Source: JADGRB01 sp963835825 | GTDB lineage: Bacteria; Myxococcota_A; Polyangia; Fen-1088 | NCBI GenBank assembly: GCA_963835825.1 | Contig: CAWIGZ010000001.1 | Coordinates: 496,001-560,000 of the forward strand | DNA length: 64,000 nucleotides | Direction: 5' to 3' | In this document: one piece after another, positions 40,585-51,020 of the stretch | Numbering within the stretch: the stretch's first letter is position 1 | Layout: each line of letters begins with the position of its first letter | The notes under the pieces: model-generated | Seen by the model: the letters and a program-made list of their open reading frames with translations, nothing else | Database searches by the model: none | What the model was told of the DNA's origin: nothing | Program-made: the position numbers and the translations under genes

Positions 40585-41844
40585 CTAACGGTACTCGAGC
40601 CGGAAGAGCTGCTGGCCCATCAGCATGAAGGCTCCGGTGGGCACCGTGCGCTCGTGGCGCAGGCGCAGGAACGTTCCGTTCGATGAGCCGAGGTCGGACA
40701 GGTAGACGTGCTCGTCGTGGAGCGCGATCCGCGAGTGCGTTCCGGAGACGTAGCCGTCCTCGGGAAACAGGATGTCGCCTCGCTCGCGGCCGAGCACGAT
40801 CGACTCGCCAAACAGCGGAAACGCCGAGCCGTCGACATCGCGCCCGACGATGACCGAGAGCCGGCCCCAGAATCCCGGGTTCGGCGTCCCCATGATCTCG
40901 GTCCCGTCTTCGAGCGGCTGCGGTGGGGAGATCACCTCGAACCGCAGCAGCTCCTGCCCGATCCGGAAGATGTCGCCCGACTCAAGTGCCTCTTCGTCCG
41001 AGATCTTCAGGAAGATGCCATTGAGGCTCTGCAGATCGCGGATGGTCACGCCCTCTGGTCCCACCGAAAGCTCGGCGTGTCGCGGAGAGAGGTAGGCGTC
41101 GGCATCGAACAGGGGCGCCTGCCCGCGACCGATGGTGTTTTCGCCCTCATGCAAGGGATGGGCGCCTCCTTCGGAGCCGTCCGGGCGAATCAGGATCAGC
41201 CGCCCGCGAGGGACGGCGGCGGGAGCGGCGGCAGCGCTGGCTGACCCGGCCATGAACATGGTCCGGGGCCCGGTCGCAGCTCCGACGCTCGAGGGTTGCC
41301 GCCCGATGCGGCCGCCGCAAGCACCGCAGAAGGCAAAGCCTGCCTGGACCATCTTGCCGCAGTTGGGGCAGGGGATTTCAGCACCCGCGGGGGCAGGGGA
41401 GGCGGCCGGCGCCGGTCCCCCCGTCACGCGCATGGGCGCGGGGGTCGCCCCGGCCGGAATACCGACCGCGCCGCCGTTCGCTCCCGAGGTGACGCGCGGG
41501 GGCGGCGTCGCGGCCGCCAGCGGGTTGGGAGGCAGATGGAAGGGGATGGGCGCCGGCATCTTCGGCGAGTCGCCCCAGGGAATGCCGCCCCGCCCCCGTG
41601 GAACAGCTGGGGAGGCGCTGCGGAGCTCTCCCGCGACGGCCGCACCCATCGGCGCGGGGGGGAGCACGGTGCGATCGAGCGCCGGATCGCGGCCGTCGGT
41701 CGCCTGGGCCGGCGAAGCGACGGGAGTGGGCGAGGGCGCGTTGCCGGGAGCGGCGGCCACCGGCTTGGCCAGCTCGCTGCCGCAGCCGAGGCAAAACTTG
41801 TAGTGGTCCTGGTTTTCTTTGCCGCAGCGGTTGCAGGTAATCAC
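40585..41844 (-). CDS. Double-FHA protein with two zinc ribbons
   Basis: 419 residues from GTG 41844, which starts the first zinc ribbon (CNRCGKE...FCLGCGSE) and has a GGGGG run five bases ahead. A Pro/Ala-rich linker leads to a second ribbon (CPNCGKM...FCGACGGR, about 158-178). Two FHA domains follow: IGRGQAPLFDADAYLSPRHA plus QSLNGIFL, and LGRERGDILFPEDGYVSGTH plus LGSSNGTFL. FHA domains bind phosphothreonine, so a partner of Ser/Thr kinases such as the one at 27538 is inferred. Confidence 0.82.
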   Translation of the reverse strand: MITCNRCGKENQDHYKFCLGCGSELAKPVAAAPGNAPSPTPVASPAQATDGRDPALDRTVLPPAPMGAAVAGELRSASPAVPRGRGGIPWGDSPKMPAPIPFHLPPNPLAAATPPPRVTSGANGGAVGIPAGATPAPMRVTGGPAPAASPAPAGAEIPCPNCGKMVQAGFAFCGACGGRIGRQPSSVGAATGPRTMFMAGSASAAAAPAAVPRGRLILIRPDGSEGGAHPLHEGENTIGRGQAPLFDADAYLSPRHAELSVGPEGVTIRDLQSLNGIFLKISDEEALESGDIFRIGQELLRFEVISPPQPLEDGTEIMGTPNPGFWGRLSVIVGRDVDGSAFPLFGESIVLGRERGDILFPEDGYVSGTHSRIALHDEHVYLSDLGSSNGTFLRLRHERTVPTGAFMLMGQQLFRLEYR

Positions 41845-41965
41845 AGAGACCCCCGGTAAGCCTATCGCAACTAACATGGCGGACGGCCATCGTCAATTCG
41901 TCCTGCGGGCGTCGCGAGCGCCTGTTAGCCGGAAATCCGGCTCATCCAGAGACGTGTCGGCCGGT

Positions 41966-42736
41966 TCAGCTGATCTCCACCCGGAGGAGCTGCTGTCCCA
42001 GGAAGACATGGTCGCCGTGGTCGAGCGTCAGCTCGTCGGTGATCCGGACGAAGGTTCCGTTCTTCGAGCCGAGATCGGTGAGGGTGATCTGACCTTCGGC
42101 GTTCATCGTGATCTGGGCGTGCTTGCCCGAGATGAAGGGATCGTCGAGGAAGTTGACGTCGTTCCCTTCGCGGCCAATCGAGATCGTGTCGTTGCGCGAA
42201 CGATAGATCATGCCGATCTCGCCGCCCCGAAGCCGCTGGATCAGCTTCATCTTCGATGGGCGCTTGGGGCTGGCGTAGAAGTAGGTCCCCTCGGCGTCCG
42301 GCTGGGGTCCGAGATCGGGCGGCGACGGCTCGATCTGCAGCAGCTGCTCGCCGATGAGGAACAGCGCGCCGGGGACGAGATCGACCGGCGCCTTGATGCG
42401 GATGAAGACGCCGTTGACGGAGCCCTCGTCGACGACGTGCAGCTTGCCGTCGCGATAGATGAAGCTGCAATGCCGCGGCGACAGCAGCGAGTCTTCCGGG
42501 AACATGATTGCGCCCTCGAGCCGGCCGGCCAGGTGTTCGTTGGCGTTCAGCAGGTAGGTGACGCCGTCGGTCCCCTCGCCCTTGATGACGGTCAGCTTGG
42601 CCCGCCCGGGGGCCTGCTGGGTGGCGCCGAAGAACATGGTCTTGGCGGGCGCGGGCGCGACGTCGATCTTGTTGCCGCAACTCCCGCAAAATCGATTGCC
42701 GGTCGGGACTTCGGCGCCGCAGTTCGGACAGAGCAT
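41966..42736 (-). CDS. Double-FHA protein with zinc ribbon
   Basis: 256 residues from ATG 42736, beginning with a zinc ribbon CPNCGAEVPTGNRFCGSCG. The first FHA unit reads LAGRLEGAIMFPEDSLLSPRH, and EGSVNGVFI; the second SIGREGNDVNFLDDPFISGK and LGSKNGTFV. It is a shorter paralogue of the gene downstream and likely shares its transcript. Phosphothreonine-dependent scaffolding is the family role. Confidence 0.82.
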   Translation of the reverse strand: MLCPNCGAEVPTGNRFCGSCGNKIDVAPAPAKTMFFGATQQAPGRAKLTVIKGEGTDGVTYLLNANEHLAGRLEGAIMFPEDSLLSPRHCSFIYRDGKLHVVDEGSVNGVFIRIKAPVDLVPGALFLIGEQLLQIEPSPPDLGPQPDAEGTYFYASPKRPSKMKLIQRLRGGEIGMIYRSRNDTISIGREGNDVNFLDDPFISGKHAQITMNAEGQITLTDLGSKNGTFVRITDELTLDHGDHVFLGQQLLRVEIS

Positions 42737-42813
42737 CCCGGCATTTTCGGCCCCACGGCCCACAAGTCAAGCGGGGCCGGGCTGGCGCGCCTGGGACAGA
42801 GAACCGCCGGCCG

Positions 42814-45800
42814 TCAACCGGGCGGTGGTCTGGGGCCACCCGGTCGGGCCCGGCTGACGGCCTCCAGCGCCGCCGCCCGCACCAGCGCATTGCGGTCGTT
42901 GACCGCGCGATCGAGCGGCGGCAGACCGGGCGGCCCCAGCAGGGCCAGGAGCTGCACCGCTGCGAGCCGGCAGCTCCAGGAGCCCGCCGCGCCGCCGGCC
43001 GAGACGAGCGGGGCCACCGCGCCGGCGATCGACACCGCCAGGCCGGGACGGGTCCCGGACCAGGATCCGGGCGGCCGACAGGGCGGCGTCGGCCAGCACG
43101 GGCGCGCCGTCGGCGAGGGCGTCGGCGAGTCGGGCGGGCGTCAGCCGTTCGTCGCCGAGCTTGGCAAGGACCCGCAGGGCGAGGGCACGGGTCGGGCGAT
43201 CCGGATCGTCGAGCGCGGGCGCGATCCCGTCGGCCAGCGGCCAGGCAATCTCGCGGGCGGCGACGGCCGTCTCCGGCTCGACCTCGGCGTCGCCCGTCGG
43301 GGCGAGGGCGCCCAAGGCCAGGGCCATCGTCCCGGGCATCGAGCGCCTCCAGCGCCGCTCGCCGGGCGCTTCCGCCCCGCGCGAGAGCGTCGGAGAGAAT
43401 CGTGTCGATCTCGCCGGTGTGGGCCCGCCAAAGTGGCGTGAGATCGCGCGCCGGCGCCGCGTCCAGCGAGCGCGGTCAACAGCGCCGGGAGCGAGAGGTC
43501 GTTCCCGACAAACGAACGAGCCTCGTCGGGTGGTGGTCCGCCCGCCTGCCAAACAGCGAGCGCGACGAGCGGAGCTTCGGCGTCGGCAAGGGCGAACTCG
43601 GCGGGAAGCAGCGCGCGCGCCAGGAGCGCCGGGACGGCGCGTGGGTCGCGCGTCCAGGCCAACGCCAACGCAGCCGCGCGGGAGAGCTGGGGATCGCCGC
43701 GGTCGAGAATGGCGACCAGCGCGCCAGCCGCCTGCGGGCCAGCCGCGCGCCCGAGCGCCAGCGTGGCCGCGATTCGGAGCTCGCCCGGTCGCGCCGCATC
43801 GGCGCCGAGGCGCGCCAGCAGTGCGACGCTCCGCGCGCTCGGCGTGGCGGCCGAGCCCCAGGCAGGCCAACGCCTGGATCTCCGGGCTGCGATCTTCGGT
43901 GGCCCGTTCCAAAATCGGCGACACACGCGGGTCGGCGATCCGTCCGATGGCCCAGATGGCCGCGGCGCGAATCGCCACGGCTCCCGCTGCCGCAGCCTCC
44001 TCCAGCGCCGCGAGCCCGCGTGGATCGCCAAGCCGCCCGAGAGCCACGAGCGCCGCGGCCCGGGCGTCGAGCGCGGCGCCCGAGGCTGCTGCCAGCGCCC
44101 CCAGCGCGGCTGGCCGCCCGTCGGGCGGAAGTTGTCCGCCGCCCCTCGCGATGCGCGCCAGCACCGGCGCCGCGTCCGAGCTCCCCAGCATGCCGAGCAG
44201 CTCGACCACTTTTCGGGGCGGCACGTCGGCCGTGAGCACCAGATCGAGGAGCGGCCGCAGCGCCAGACGGCCCAGCCGCGCGCGCGCCTCGTCCGCGGCC
44301 GGGTCGCGGTAGAGCGGCGGGGAGCACGCGCTCGAGCACGTCCACCAGGGCCTGACGATGAGCCGGGGTCGGTTTCGGGCCGTCGCCGTCACCGAGCGAG
44401 CGATTCCGCGAGCTCGGGGAGCCGGTCGAGCGCCTCATCGAGCTCCAGCGCGCGCCGTGCGGCATCGGTCACCGACGCGTCATCGGAAGAGTTGCGCAAG
44501 AGCGCCTCGACCGCGCGGGCGGCCCCGGACGCGTCCCCCTGCCGCTCGAGGACGCGCGCCAGCGCCAGCGCGGCCGTCGGCGCCGCTCCGCCGGCGATGG
44601 CCTTGCGATAGGTCGCCGCGGCCAGCGTGTCGTCGCCGGCGCGCTCGCGGATTTCCGCAATGCGGATCAGCTGATGAGGGTCGGCCCCGTTTTCCGCGCG
44701 GGCAGCGTGCGTGAGCGCGCCCGGAAGGTCGTAACGCAACGAGCGCGATGTCGGCGATTTGCAGCTCCGCTTCCGCGGCACGAGCCGGGGAGAGCTGCGC
44801 CAGGTCGCCGAGGTGCGCTGCGGCTGCGGCGAGCTGCCCACTCTGCTTCAGCAGGCGCACCAGCGCGAACCCCGCCTCGACGCCGGTCTCGCGCACGCGC
44901 CGGTCGGTCGCGACGGCAGCGCGGGCGACGATCTCCTGCAACGTGGCCGTCGCGGCCGCATTGTCGCCCAGACGCTGCTCCGCCTCCGCCAGGAACATCG
45001 CTGTCTCGATGTCGTCGGGGTGAGCGCTCTGTTCGGCACGCAGGCGATGGACCTCGGCGTCGAGCTTGCCGCGCCCTTGCCGGCCCAGGACGGCCAGGAG
45101 ACGCGTCCGGGCCTCGCGCCTCAGCCCCGGTGCCTCGGGGAGCGGGCGCGTGCGCCAGCGTCAGGACCTGGCGCCACTCGGCCGCCGCGTCGTCGAGCTT
45201 GCGCTGGCGCTCGTCGATCTGGGCGAGGAGACGATGCGGCCCGGCGTCCGCGGGATCGGCCGCCTCCGCGCGCTTCGCCTCTTCGATCGCGTCGTTCAAG
45301 AGGTCGTGATCGAACAGCAGCTCGCCCAGGCGCAGGTGCCCCTTCGCCGGGGAGGCGGCCCGCCGCAGCACGGCGGCCCAGGTCCGGCGGGCGTCGTCGC
45401 GCTTGCCCGACTGGAACTGCGCTTCGCCGAGCCCGACGACGGCGACCTCGCTGGTCGGGTCGACGCGAACCAGTCGCGTCCAGGCGGCGAGCGCCCGTTT
45501 GTCGTCGCCCAGGCGCGCGGCGGTCTCGGCCAGGGTTTGCAGCGCGGGCGGTTGGCGCGAGAACCTCGCCAGCGCGCGATCGAAGCTGGCGTCCGCCGCC
45601 GCGCGATCTCCGTGGCGCCACTGTCGCTCGCACAGGCCGACGGAAAATCCGATCTCGGATGGGAATCGGCGCGCCAGATCTCCAGCCGCGAGGATCGCCT
45701 CCTCGTCCCGGCCGAGACGATCGAGGAGCCGCAGCAGGCGCTCGCCGAGCGCGGCGTCGCGCGGCGCCAGCGCCGCGGCCTTTTGCGTGGCGGCGAGCGC

Positions 45801-46773
45801 GCCGTCCAGATCGCCGAGCTCTTCGCGGACCTGGCCCAGCAGATCCCACTCGACGGGACCGGGCGCCGCGGCGAGGGTCTCGGCGAGCGCCCCCAGGGTG
45901 CCCCGCGCCCGCGCCACCTCCCGCGCGCAGGCCCAGGCCGCGCGGCGACTCTCCGTCGCGTCGCGCGGGAGCTCCCGCAGCAACGCGCTCACCCTCTCCG
46001 CGGCACGCGCCGCATCCGATGGGTCGCCATCGGCGAGACGAAGGCGCGCCGCCCGAAGAACGAGCGGAGCCTTCGCGCGCAGCTGTCGTGGGGAGATTCG
46101 CCGCTCGAGGACGGCCGCTGCCTCTGCCGGTCGCCCGGCGCGCGCCAGCGCATCGGCCAGCTGTTCGGCGGCGCGATCGCTCTCAGGTTCCAGGCGCGCC
46201 AGCTCGCGCCGAAGGCGGACGATCCGCTCGGGCCGGTCGCTCGGCCCGTCGGCGGTGGTCGCCGTCGGCGGCTGCCTCGGTGGCAAGCAGAGCCAGCTCC
46301 GCTTCGATCAGCCGGCGGCGCGCCGGGGGCCGAACCTCCCGTTCGATCGCCGCTTCGTAGGCGCCGACCGCCTCCAAGGATCCGGCCAGCGCCAGCGCCC
46401 GCGCCCGTCCGGCCAGCGCCGCCGGCGCGCCCGGCGAGAGGTGCAACGCTTCGCCGAAGGCCGCCGCCGCCGCCGGACCGTCTCGCAGCGCGAGAAGCAG
46501 CTGCGCGTAGGCGGCCACTGGCCCATAGCTGGCCGACGTCGCGGCGCGGGCTCGAAACCGCTCGCGCAGTCCGGCGGCATGCTGGCGTCCCGCGAGCTGG
46601 ACCAGCCGCCGCGCCAGCGCATCGTCGTCCGGCCGATCGCGCAGCGCCTGCTCGGCTCTGTCGACGAGCGCCCGCGAGCCGTCGCGGTGGACCTGCCAGT
46701 CAGCGCGCGCCGCTCCGGCGGCGAGCACCGCCCCGACGAGGACGCCCGCGAATGCCAGCCGACGTCTCACCAC
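42814..46773 (-). pseudogene. Large exported TPR/HEAT-repeat protein split over ten reading frames
   Basis: Fragments in successive frames make one protein of about 1316 residues. It starts at 46773 with a signal peptide (MVRRRLAFAGVLVGAVLAAG). TPR-like units run to about 44400 (e.g. LDGALAATQKAAALAPRDAA, ALHLSPGAPAALAGRARALA), HEAT-like units from there to the stop at 42814 (e.g. LVALGRLGDPRGLAALEEAA, LALGRAAGPQAAGALVAILD). Nine switches near 46251, 45140, 44731, 44394, 44306, 43828, 43460, 43340 and 43042 all equal one extra base. Each segment reads well, so either the gene is intact in the cell or decay is very recent. Confidence 0.6.
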
Positions 46774-46795
46774 CTCAAAGGTAGCAAGGATCCCT

Positions 46796-46840
46796 AAAAA
46801 AACGGCCTCCGGCGCTGCACCATTGCCGCGCCGGAGGCCG
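46796..46840 (-). terminator. Rho-independent terminator of the PilZ gene
   Basis: On the minus strand a perfect 13-base stem (46840-46828 with 46815-46803, core GGCCTCCGGCGC) with a 12-base loop is followed directly by seven T residues (46802-46796). It lies 21 bases after the PilZ stop and separates that gene from the TPR/HEAT gene. Confidence 0.9.
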
Positions 46841-46860
46841 ACCGAGGAGAATGAAGAAAG

Positions 46861-47262
46861 CTAAGCGAAACGGCTGACGATACGGGGGCGGGGAGAGAAC
46901 AGGCGGGCCAGGCGCTCGCGCCGTTCGCGGAGATAGTCGCGAATCAGGCGTTCGTGCTTGCGCGCCATCGAGACGAAGCGCAGCCCGGAGATCTGGTAGT
47001 CGGGGTTGAGCGAATCGAACCGGGGCTGGGCGCTGGCCCAGATCGTCTCGTTCGTTCCCGGCAGCTCGACTTCCAGCGTGACGACCTCGACGGGCCGGGC
47101 CGCCTTCTCGGGGAGCTTCACCAGCGACAGCCCGGTTTCGCTCACGTCCCGGACGATCGCCTGGCAGGGGTCGTCGCCCACGTACTCGTTCAGGAACACC
47201 CGCATCCGGAGACGCTGGGCGAGTCGACGATTGTCGGAGCCAAGTGAGAGCGTGTCGTACAT
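46861..47262 (-). CDS. PilZ domain protein
   Basis: 133 residues from ATG 47262 (an upstream start adds an unlikely leader). The c-di-GMP-binding signature is present: RRLAQRLRMR near the N-terminus (RxxxR type) and DVSETGLSL (D/NxSxxG). It is a stand-alone PilZ domain that should respond to cyclic di-GMP and act on motility or polysaccharide export. It has its own terminator. Confidence 0.8.
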   Translation of the reverse strand: MYDTLSLGSDNRRLAQRLRMRVFLNEYVGDDPCQAIVRDVSETGLSLVKLPEKAARPVEVVTLEVELPGTNETIWASAQPRFDSLNPDYQISGLRFVSMARKHERLIRDYLRERRERLARLFSPRPRIVSRFA

Positions 47263-47375
47263 GTAGGACAGAGTAGTCGTAAAACTACATCTGTCAAAAA
47301 ACGCCAGCATCCCCACCACCTCACTTCAGGAAGGGATCGGGTTCGCCGTCGCGGACGGCCGCAATCGCCGGTCCG

Positions 47376-47606
47376 CTACCGGTCGCGGCGCGATTGCAAG
47401 AAGCTGCGGATCGACTCGCGCACGGACGACGGGATCTTCGCCGCCAGGGCCTCGCGCGTCAGCTCCGGCGTCTTTCGGTAGGTCTCGAAGAAGGTCACGC
47501 AGTCCGGACATCGCGACAGGTGCTGACGAAAACCGACCTGTTCATCGTCGGGCAACATGCCCTCGATGTAGTCAAAACAGAACTCGAGCAGCTCCTGACA
47601 GTTCAT
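47376..47606 (-). CDS. Putative zinc-finger (anti-sigma type) protein
   Basis: 76 residues. CQELLEFCFDYIEGMLPDDE then HLSRCPDC matches the zf-HC2 anti-sigma zinc finger (HxxxCxxC). No membrane segment is present, so it is a soluble form. No sigma gene is directly adjacent on the same strand; the partner may lie elsewhere. Confidence 0.7.
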   Translation of the reverse strand: MNCQELLEFCFDYIEGMLPDDEQVGFRQHLSRCPDCVTFFETYRKTPELTREALAAKIPSSVRESIRSFLQSRRDR

Positions 47607-47750
47607 CGCGGCCCTGATCTCGTCATGCAGCGCCCGGCGCCTCTCATCTACCTATTCGATGGCCCCGTTGGGCCTCGGTTTCGCGGAATCATACCCCAAC
47701 AACACCGATTCACGCGCAACCTGCTGCAGCCTCGGGTCGATAACCGAGCC

Positions 47751-48338
47751 GTGCAGGTAAGTGAATTGACCACCAGTGGCGGGGCCGCGGCGTCCCGAAC
47801 GGATGAGTCGGCCGGTTCCAAGAGGACCGCCGTCGGCGAACGCGCGCGGCCGAACAAGCGGTTTCGCGACGCGTTCAAACATGCCCACGCCAGCGCGTCT
47901 GCGGTGGCAGCGGCGAGCCTCTCGGGTGGTCCAGCGTGGTCCAAGCTCGAGCCGATCCGGGTGGGGCCGCCACCGTCGAAGATCGCTTCCGCGCCTCCGG
48001 CGAAGATCGATCGGGTCCTGATTGGCAGCACGGGCGGCGAGGCCGAAGCGCGCATTCGCATCGCGGGCGGCGCGCTGGCGGGCGCCGAGATCCGGTTGAC
48101 GGCCACGGCCGGTTCGCAGGCGGTCACGGCTCAGCTCTTGACACCGACGGCGGGTTCGCGGCAGACGCTCTTCGTGGCCATGGAGGAGATCAGGCTTCGG
48201 TTGCGCGACAAAGGGATCGCCCTCGCGTCGGCGGTCGGTCGCAGCCGGCCGGAGAGCGAGGTCTCCGGCGACGGCCGGCGCGACGGCGAATCGGGTCAGC
48301 GAAACGGATCGGGCGACAGGTGGCAGGCCGATCGTTGA
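47751..48338 (+). CDS. FliK/SctP-like hook- or needle-length control protein
   Basis: 195 residues from GTG 47751. The N-terminal half is low-complexity Ala/Ser/Lys/Pro. The C-terminal part, RIRIAGGALAGAEIRLTATA, VTAQLLTPTAGSRQ and EEIRLRLRDKGIALA, follows the pattern of the flagellar hook-length control C-terminal domain (Flg_hook). Together with the SctQ-like gene it overlaps by four bases (TTGA) this suggests the SctP role of type III systems. The start is uncertain. Confidence 0.5.
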   Translation: MQVSELTTSGGAAASRTDESAGSKRTAVGERARPNKRFRDAFKHAHASASAVAAASLSGGPAWSKLEPIRVGPPPSKIASAPPAKIDRVLIGSTGGEAEARIRIAGGALAGAEIRLTATAGSQAVTAQLLTPTAGSRQTLFVAMEEIRLRLRDKGIALASAVGRSRPESEVSGDGRRDGESGQRNGSGDRWQADR

Positions 48339-49421
48339 CCACGGCGCCGTTCGACCTCCGTGCCTGCCCGCCCGTGCGGGCAGCCGAGGCGCGGGCCACG
48401 CGCGCGATTGCCGGGAAGCTGGCCGCGCTTCCCCGATCGTGGCAGGCGGAGCTGCCTCCCTTTGGATCGGCGAAGCTGGCCGTCGCGGGGATCGATCGCG
48501 CGCCATCTGCCGGCGGAGGCGGCTGTCCTGACGATTCGCCGGGGAAATCTCCGGGGGTGTTTGTCGTTGGCGCAGCCGTTCGCGGCGCGGCTGGTCGACG
48601 CCGCGCTCGGCGGCCGCGGTGTGTTTTCGGCCGCGCGTGCCCTCGGGCCGGCCGAGCGCGGTGTGCTGGTGGGCTTGCTGGCGCCGCTGCTCGACGCGAC
48701 CGGGTGGTCGACCGACCTCTCTCCGGCGCCCGAATCGAATCTGGGAAGCTCGGGATACGCGATCGCCGTGAACCTGGAGGGCTCGTTCGGCGCCGGGGTC
48801 CTGTGGCTCGATCTTCCGGCGAACGACAGCACCGCCGGCCCGGCGGCGGGGGCGGCCTCGGTGCTCTGGCGGCAGCGGGCTTCGGGGCTGCCCGTCGAGG
48901 CGCGTCTGGAGCTCGCGACGACGCACCTGTTGATGGCGGAGCTGGCGCGGCTCGCCATGGGGGACGCGCTGGTGTTCGACGGCGTGGCCTTCGGCCCGTT
49001 CGCGCCGGATGCCGAGTGGGCGGCGCGACTGACGATCGGCGGGCACGCCGCGCCGGTGCGGATCGATCGGCAGGGCGCGCTGGTTCTCACCGGAGATTTT
49101 CAATTGACCGATGCGGCCGACGGACGGAACGTCGGTCTCCTCACGGAGGGCAAGGAGAAACCGATGGACGTGACGGGGCCTACCGAGATGGCGACCGCGG
49201 CGCTGGCGGCCGCACCGATCGAGATCGTCGCCGAGCTGGCGCGGATCACCCTGCGGGGTGAAGAGGTGTTGGGGCTCGCGCCAGGGGTCGTGCTGACCAT
49301 GCCGGTCGATCGGACGCGCGCGGTCGTGTTGCGCGCGGGCGGCGAGATATGGGCAGAAGGAGAGCTCTGCAACGTCGACGGGGAGCTGGGCGTGCGGGTG
49401 ACCAGGCTGCTCCGGCCTTAG
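48335..49421 (+). CDS. Type III secretion C-ring (SctQ/FliN-like) protein (one frameshift)
   Basis: Reconstructed 361 residues from TTG 48335, overlapping the previous stop. The C-terminal SpoA/FliN domain is clear: IEIVAELARITLRGEEVLGL, APGVVLTMPVDR, VVLRAGGEIWAEGELCNVDG and ELGVRVTRLL (about 290-361). A first SpoA-like unit may lie near 220-260. The N-terminal 55 residues are in another frame; the switch is near 48497 and equals one extra base. It should form the cytoplasmic ring of an injectisome or flagellum, but no other ring or export gene is in the window. Confidence 0.72.
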
Positions 49422-49458
49422 CGGACGCTCAGCGGCTCGCGTCGCGCCAGCGAGCCGG

Positions 49459-50814
49459 CTACGGCACGGGAGAGATCGTCTCTTCGACGATCTCGGCGAG
49501 CGCGGAGGCGGTGGCCGACCAGCGGGGTGCGCCGTCCATCAGCGACTTCACCAGCGGTCCCCAGACGTCGCCGTCGGCCCGCAGGGTCAACGCGCGCCGG
49601 ACGCCGCTTTCGATCTCGAACGGCGTGTCGGCGCTGTAGAGGATCGCCTCACCGGTGCGGGAGGCCGGATCGTAGTCGACCAGATAGTCGTGGTTGGCGC
49701 CGACGTCGGGGACGATGGGGAGCGTCCCATAGAGCAGGGCCAGGCCGGCCGAACGCCCGATCCGATCGTGGTCGTCGCCGAGGAGAATGGCGTCGGCGGC
49801 GCCTCGCACGAAGCGCTCGTCCGCGGGCTCGCTCCCGGACAGGAGAGCGACCCGGCCCGGCTGGCGCAGCGCCAGCAGACGGGCACGCTCGATTCCCTCA
49901 GGCTCACCGCGCGGCACGATGACGGTGACGAGGTCGAACGGCGCGAGTCGCTCGATGGCCGCCAGGATCGCCTCCGTTCCCGCGTCGCGGCCGAGCGGAC
50001 CGGTGGTGAGCAGGAGCGTGCGAGGTCCGACGGCCAGTGAGCAGCGCCGGGCGAGCGCGCGGCGGCAGTCCGCCTTCTGCGAGAGCTTGCTGGCGTTGAA
50101 GGGGGCCGGCAGCGCCGGATCGGTGGCCGGATCGTTCGGAGGATCGTCGCAGCCGAACCTCACGCTGAGGAACGGTTCGTCGGAGGGCCGGGAGGCGAGG
50201 CCAGGATCGGACTCCGTGGCCCGCGCCGCGCTGGGGCTGGGAGCGATGATGGCGTGGGCGGCCAGCGAACCGAGCGCGACCAGCGAGTGCGACGCCGAGT
50301 CATCGCCGAGCAGCAGCGGCCCCAGGATCGCCGCTTCGTCGGGACCGAGCGGCGCGCCGGTGCGGCCGGTCGGCAACACGAACAGACGGACCGCCGCCGA
50401 GGTCGCGGAGAGGGCGGCCGCGGACGACTCACCCCAGCCGATGGCCACCTCGGGCGCGATCAGCTTGTCGGCGGCCAGAGCACGCGTCGCGCCGGCCAAG
50501 ATTGCCGCCGCCTCCGCGCGTGCCGGCAGGGTCGGCGCCGCCAGCACCAAGAGCTGGGCGTCGCTCAGCGGGGCGCGCCCCTCGTAGAAGGCGAGCTCTC
50601 GCGTCTCGGTGCCGACGGTGGCGGTCACCGTTCGCAGTCGTCTGGCCAGCCCGGGCACGCGGCTCGCGGCCTCGACGCTGGCCAGCGTCAGGACCGTCGC
50701 GCGGTTGCCGAGGGCCGCGAGCGCTCGACTGAGCCCGCTTGCCCCGACAGCCGACACCCCTTCGCCGAGCGGAGCCACCGCATCGGCTATCAACAGAAAG
50801 TCTCGTCCGGCCAA
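49459..50814 (-). CDS. Glycogen-synthase-like glycosyltransferase, divergent
   Basis: 451 residues from TTG, two bases after the stop of the RHH gene. The N-terminus (VAPLGEGVSAVGASGLSRAL) and the C-terminus (GTLPIVPDVGANHDYLVDYD, then TPFEIESGVRRALTLRADGD) follow the GT-B layout of GT5 starch/glycogen synthases. The usual KxGGL motif is not visible, so activity is doubtful. Converges with the SctQ-like gene. Confidence 0.5.
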   Translation of the reverse strand: MAGRDFLLIADAVAPLGEGVSAVGASGLSRALAALGNRATVLTLASVEAASRVPGLARRLRTVTATVGTETRELAFYEGRAPLSDAQLLVLAAPTLPARAEAAAILAGATRALAADKLIAPEVAIGWGESSAAALSATSAAVRLFVLPTGRTGAPLGPDEAAILGPLLLGDDSASHSLVALGSLAAHAIIAPSPSAARATESDPGLASRPSDEPFLSVRFGCDDPPNDPATDPALPAPFNASKLSQKADCRRALARRCSLAVGPRTLLLTTGPLGRDAGTEAILAAIERLAPFDLVTVIVPRGEPEGIERARLLALRQPGRVALLSGSEPADERFVRGAADAILLGDDHDRIGRSAGLALLYGTLPIVPDVGANHDYLVDYDPASRTGEAILYSADTPFEIESGVRRALTLRADGDVWGPLVKSLMDGAPRWSATASALAEIVEETISPVP

Positions 50815-50816
50815 AA

Positions 50817-51020
50817 TTACTCGGTCGCGCCCCGCTCGTCCTCTTCGCCCGGAAATTCATTCACGGACGGGTACTTCATGATCTCCTTGCGAGAGATCTT
50901 CCAGGCTTTCTGGACGATCCAGGACAGCGACCGGTCTTGCCGGGTGGCTTCATCCTGGATCTCTTTCAACATCTCTTCGGGAAAGTACAGGCTTTGCTTG
51001 CGCTTGTCGGAACCGCCCAT
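50817..51020 (-). CDS. TIGR04563-like ribbon-helix-helix protein
   Basis: 67 residues from ATG 51020. KRKQSLYFPEEMLKEIQDEA then TRQDRSLSWIVQKAWKISRK matches small myxobacterial ribbon-helix-helix proteins of the TIGR04563 type. The fold is typical of antitoxins and small repressors. It lies immediately before the glycosyltransferase-like gene and is probably co-transcribed; no toxin partner is visible. Confidence 0.7.
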   Translation of the reverse strand: MGGSDKRKQSLYFPEEMLKEIQDEATRQDRSLSWIVQKAWKISRKEIMKYPSVNEFPGEEDERGATE

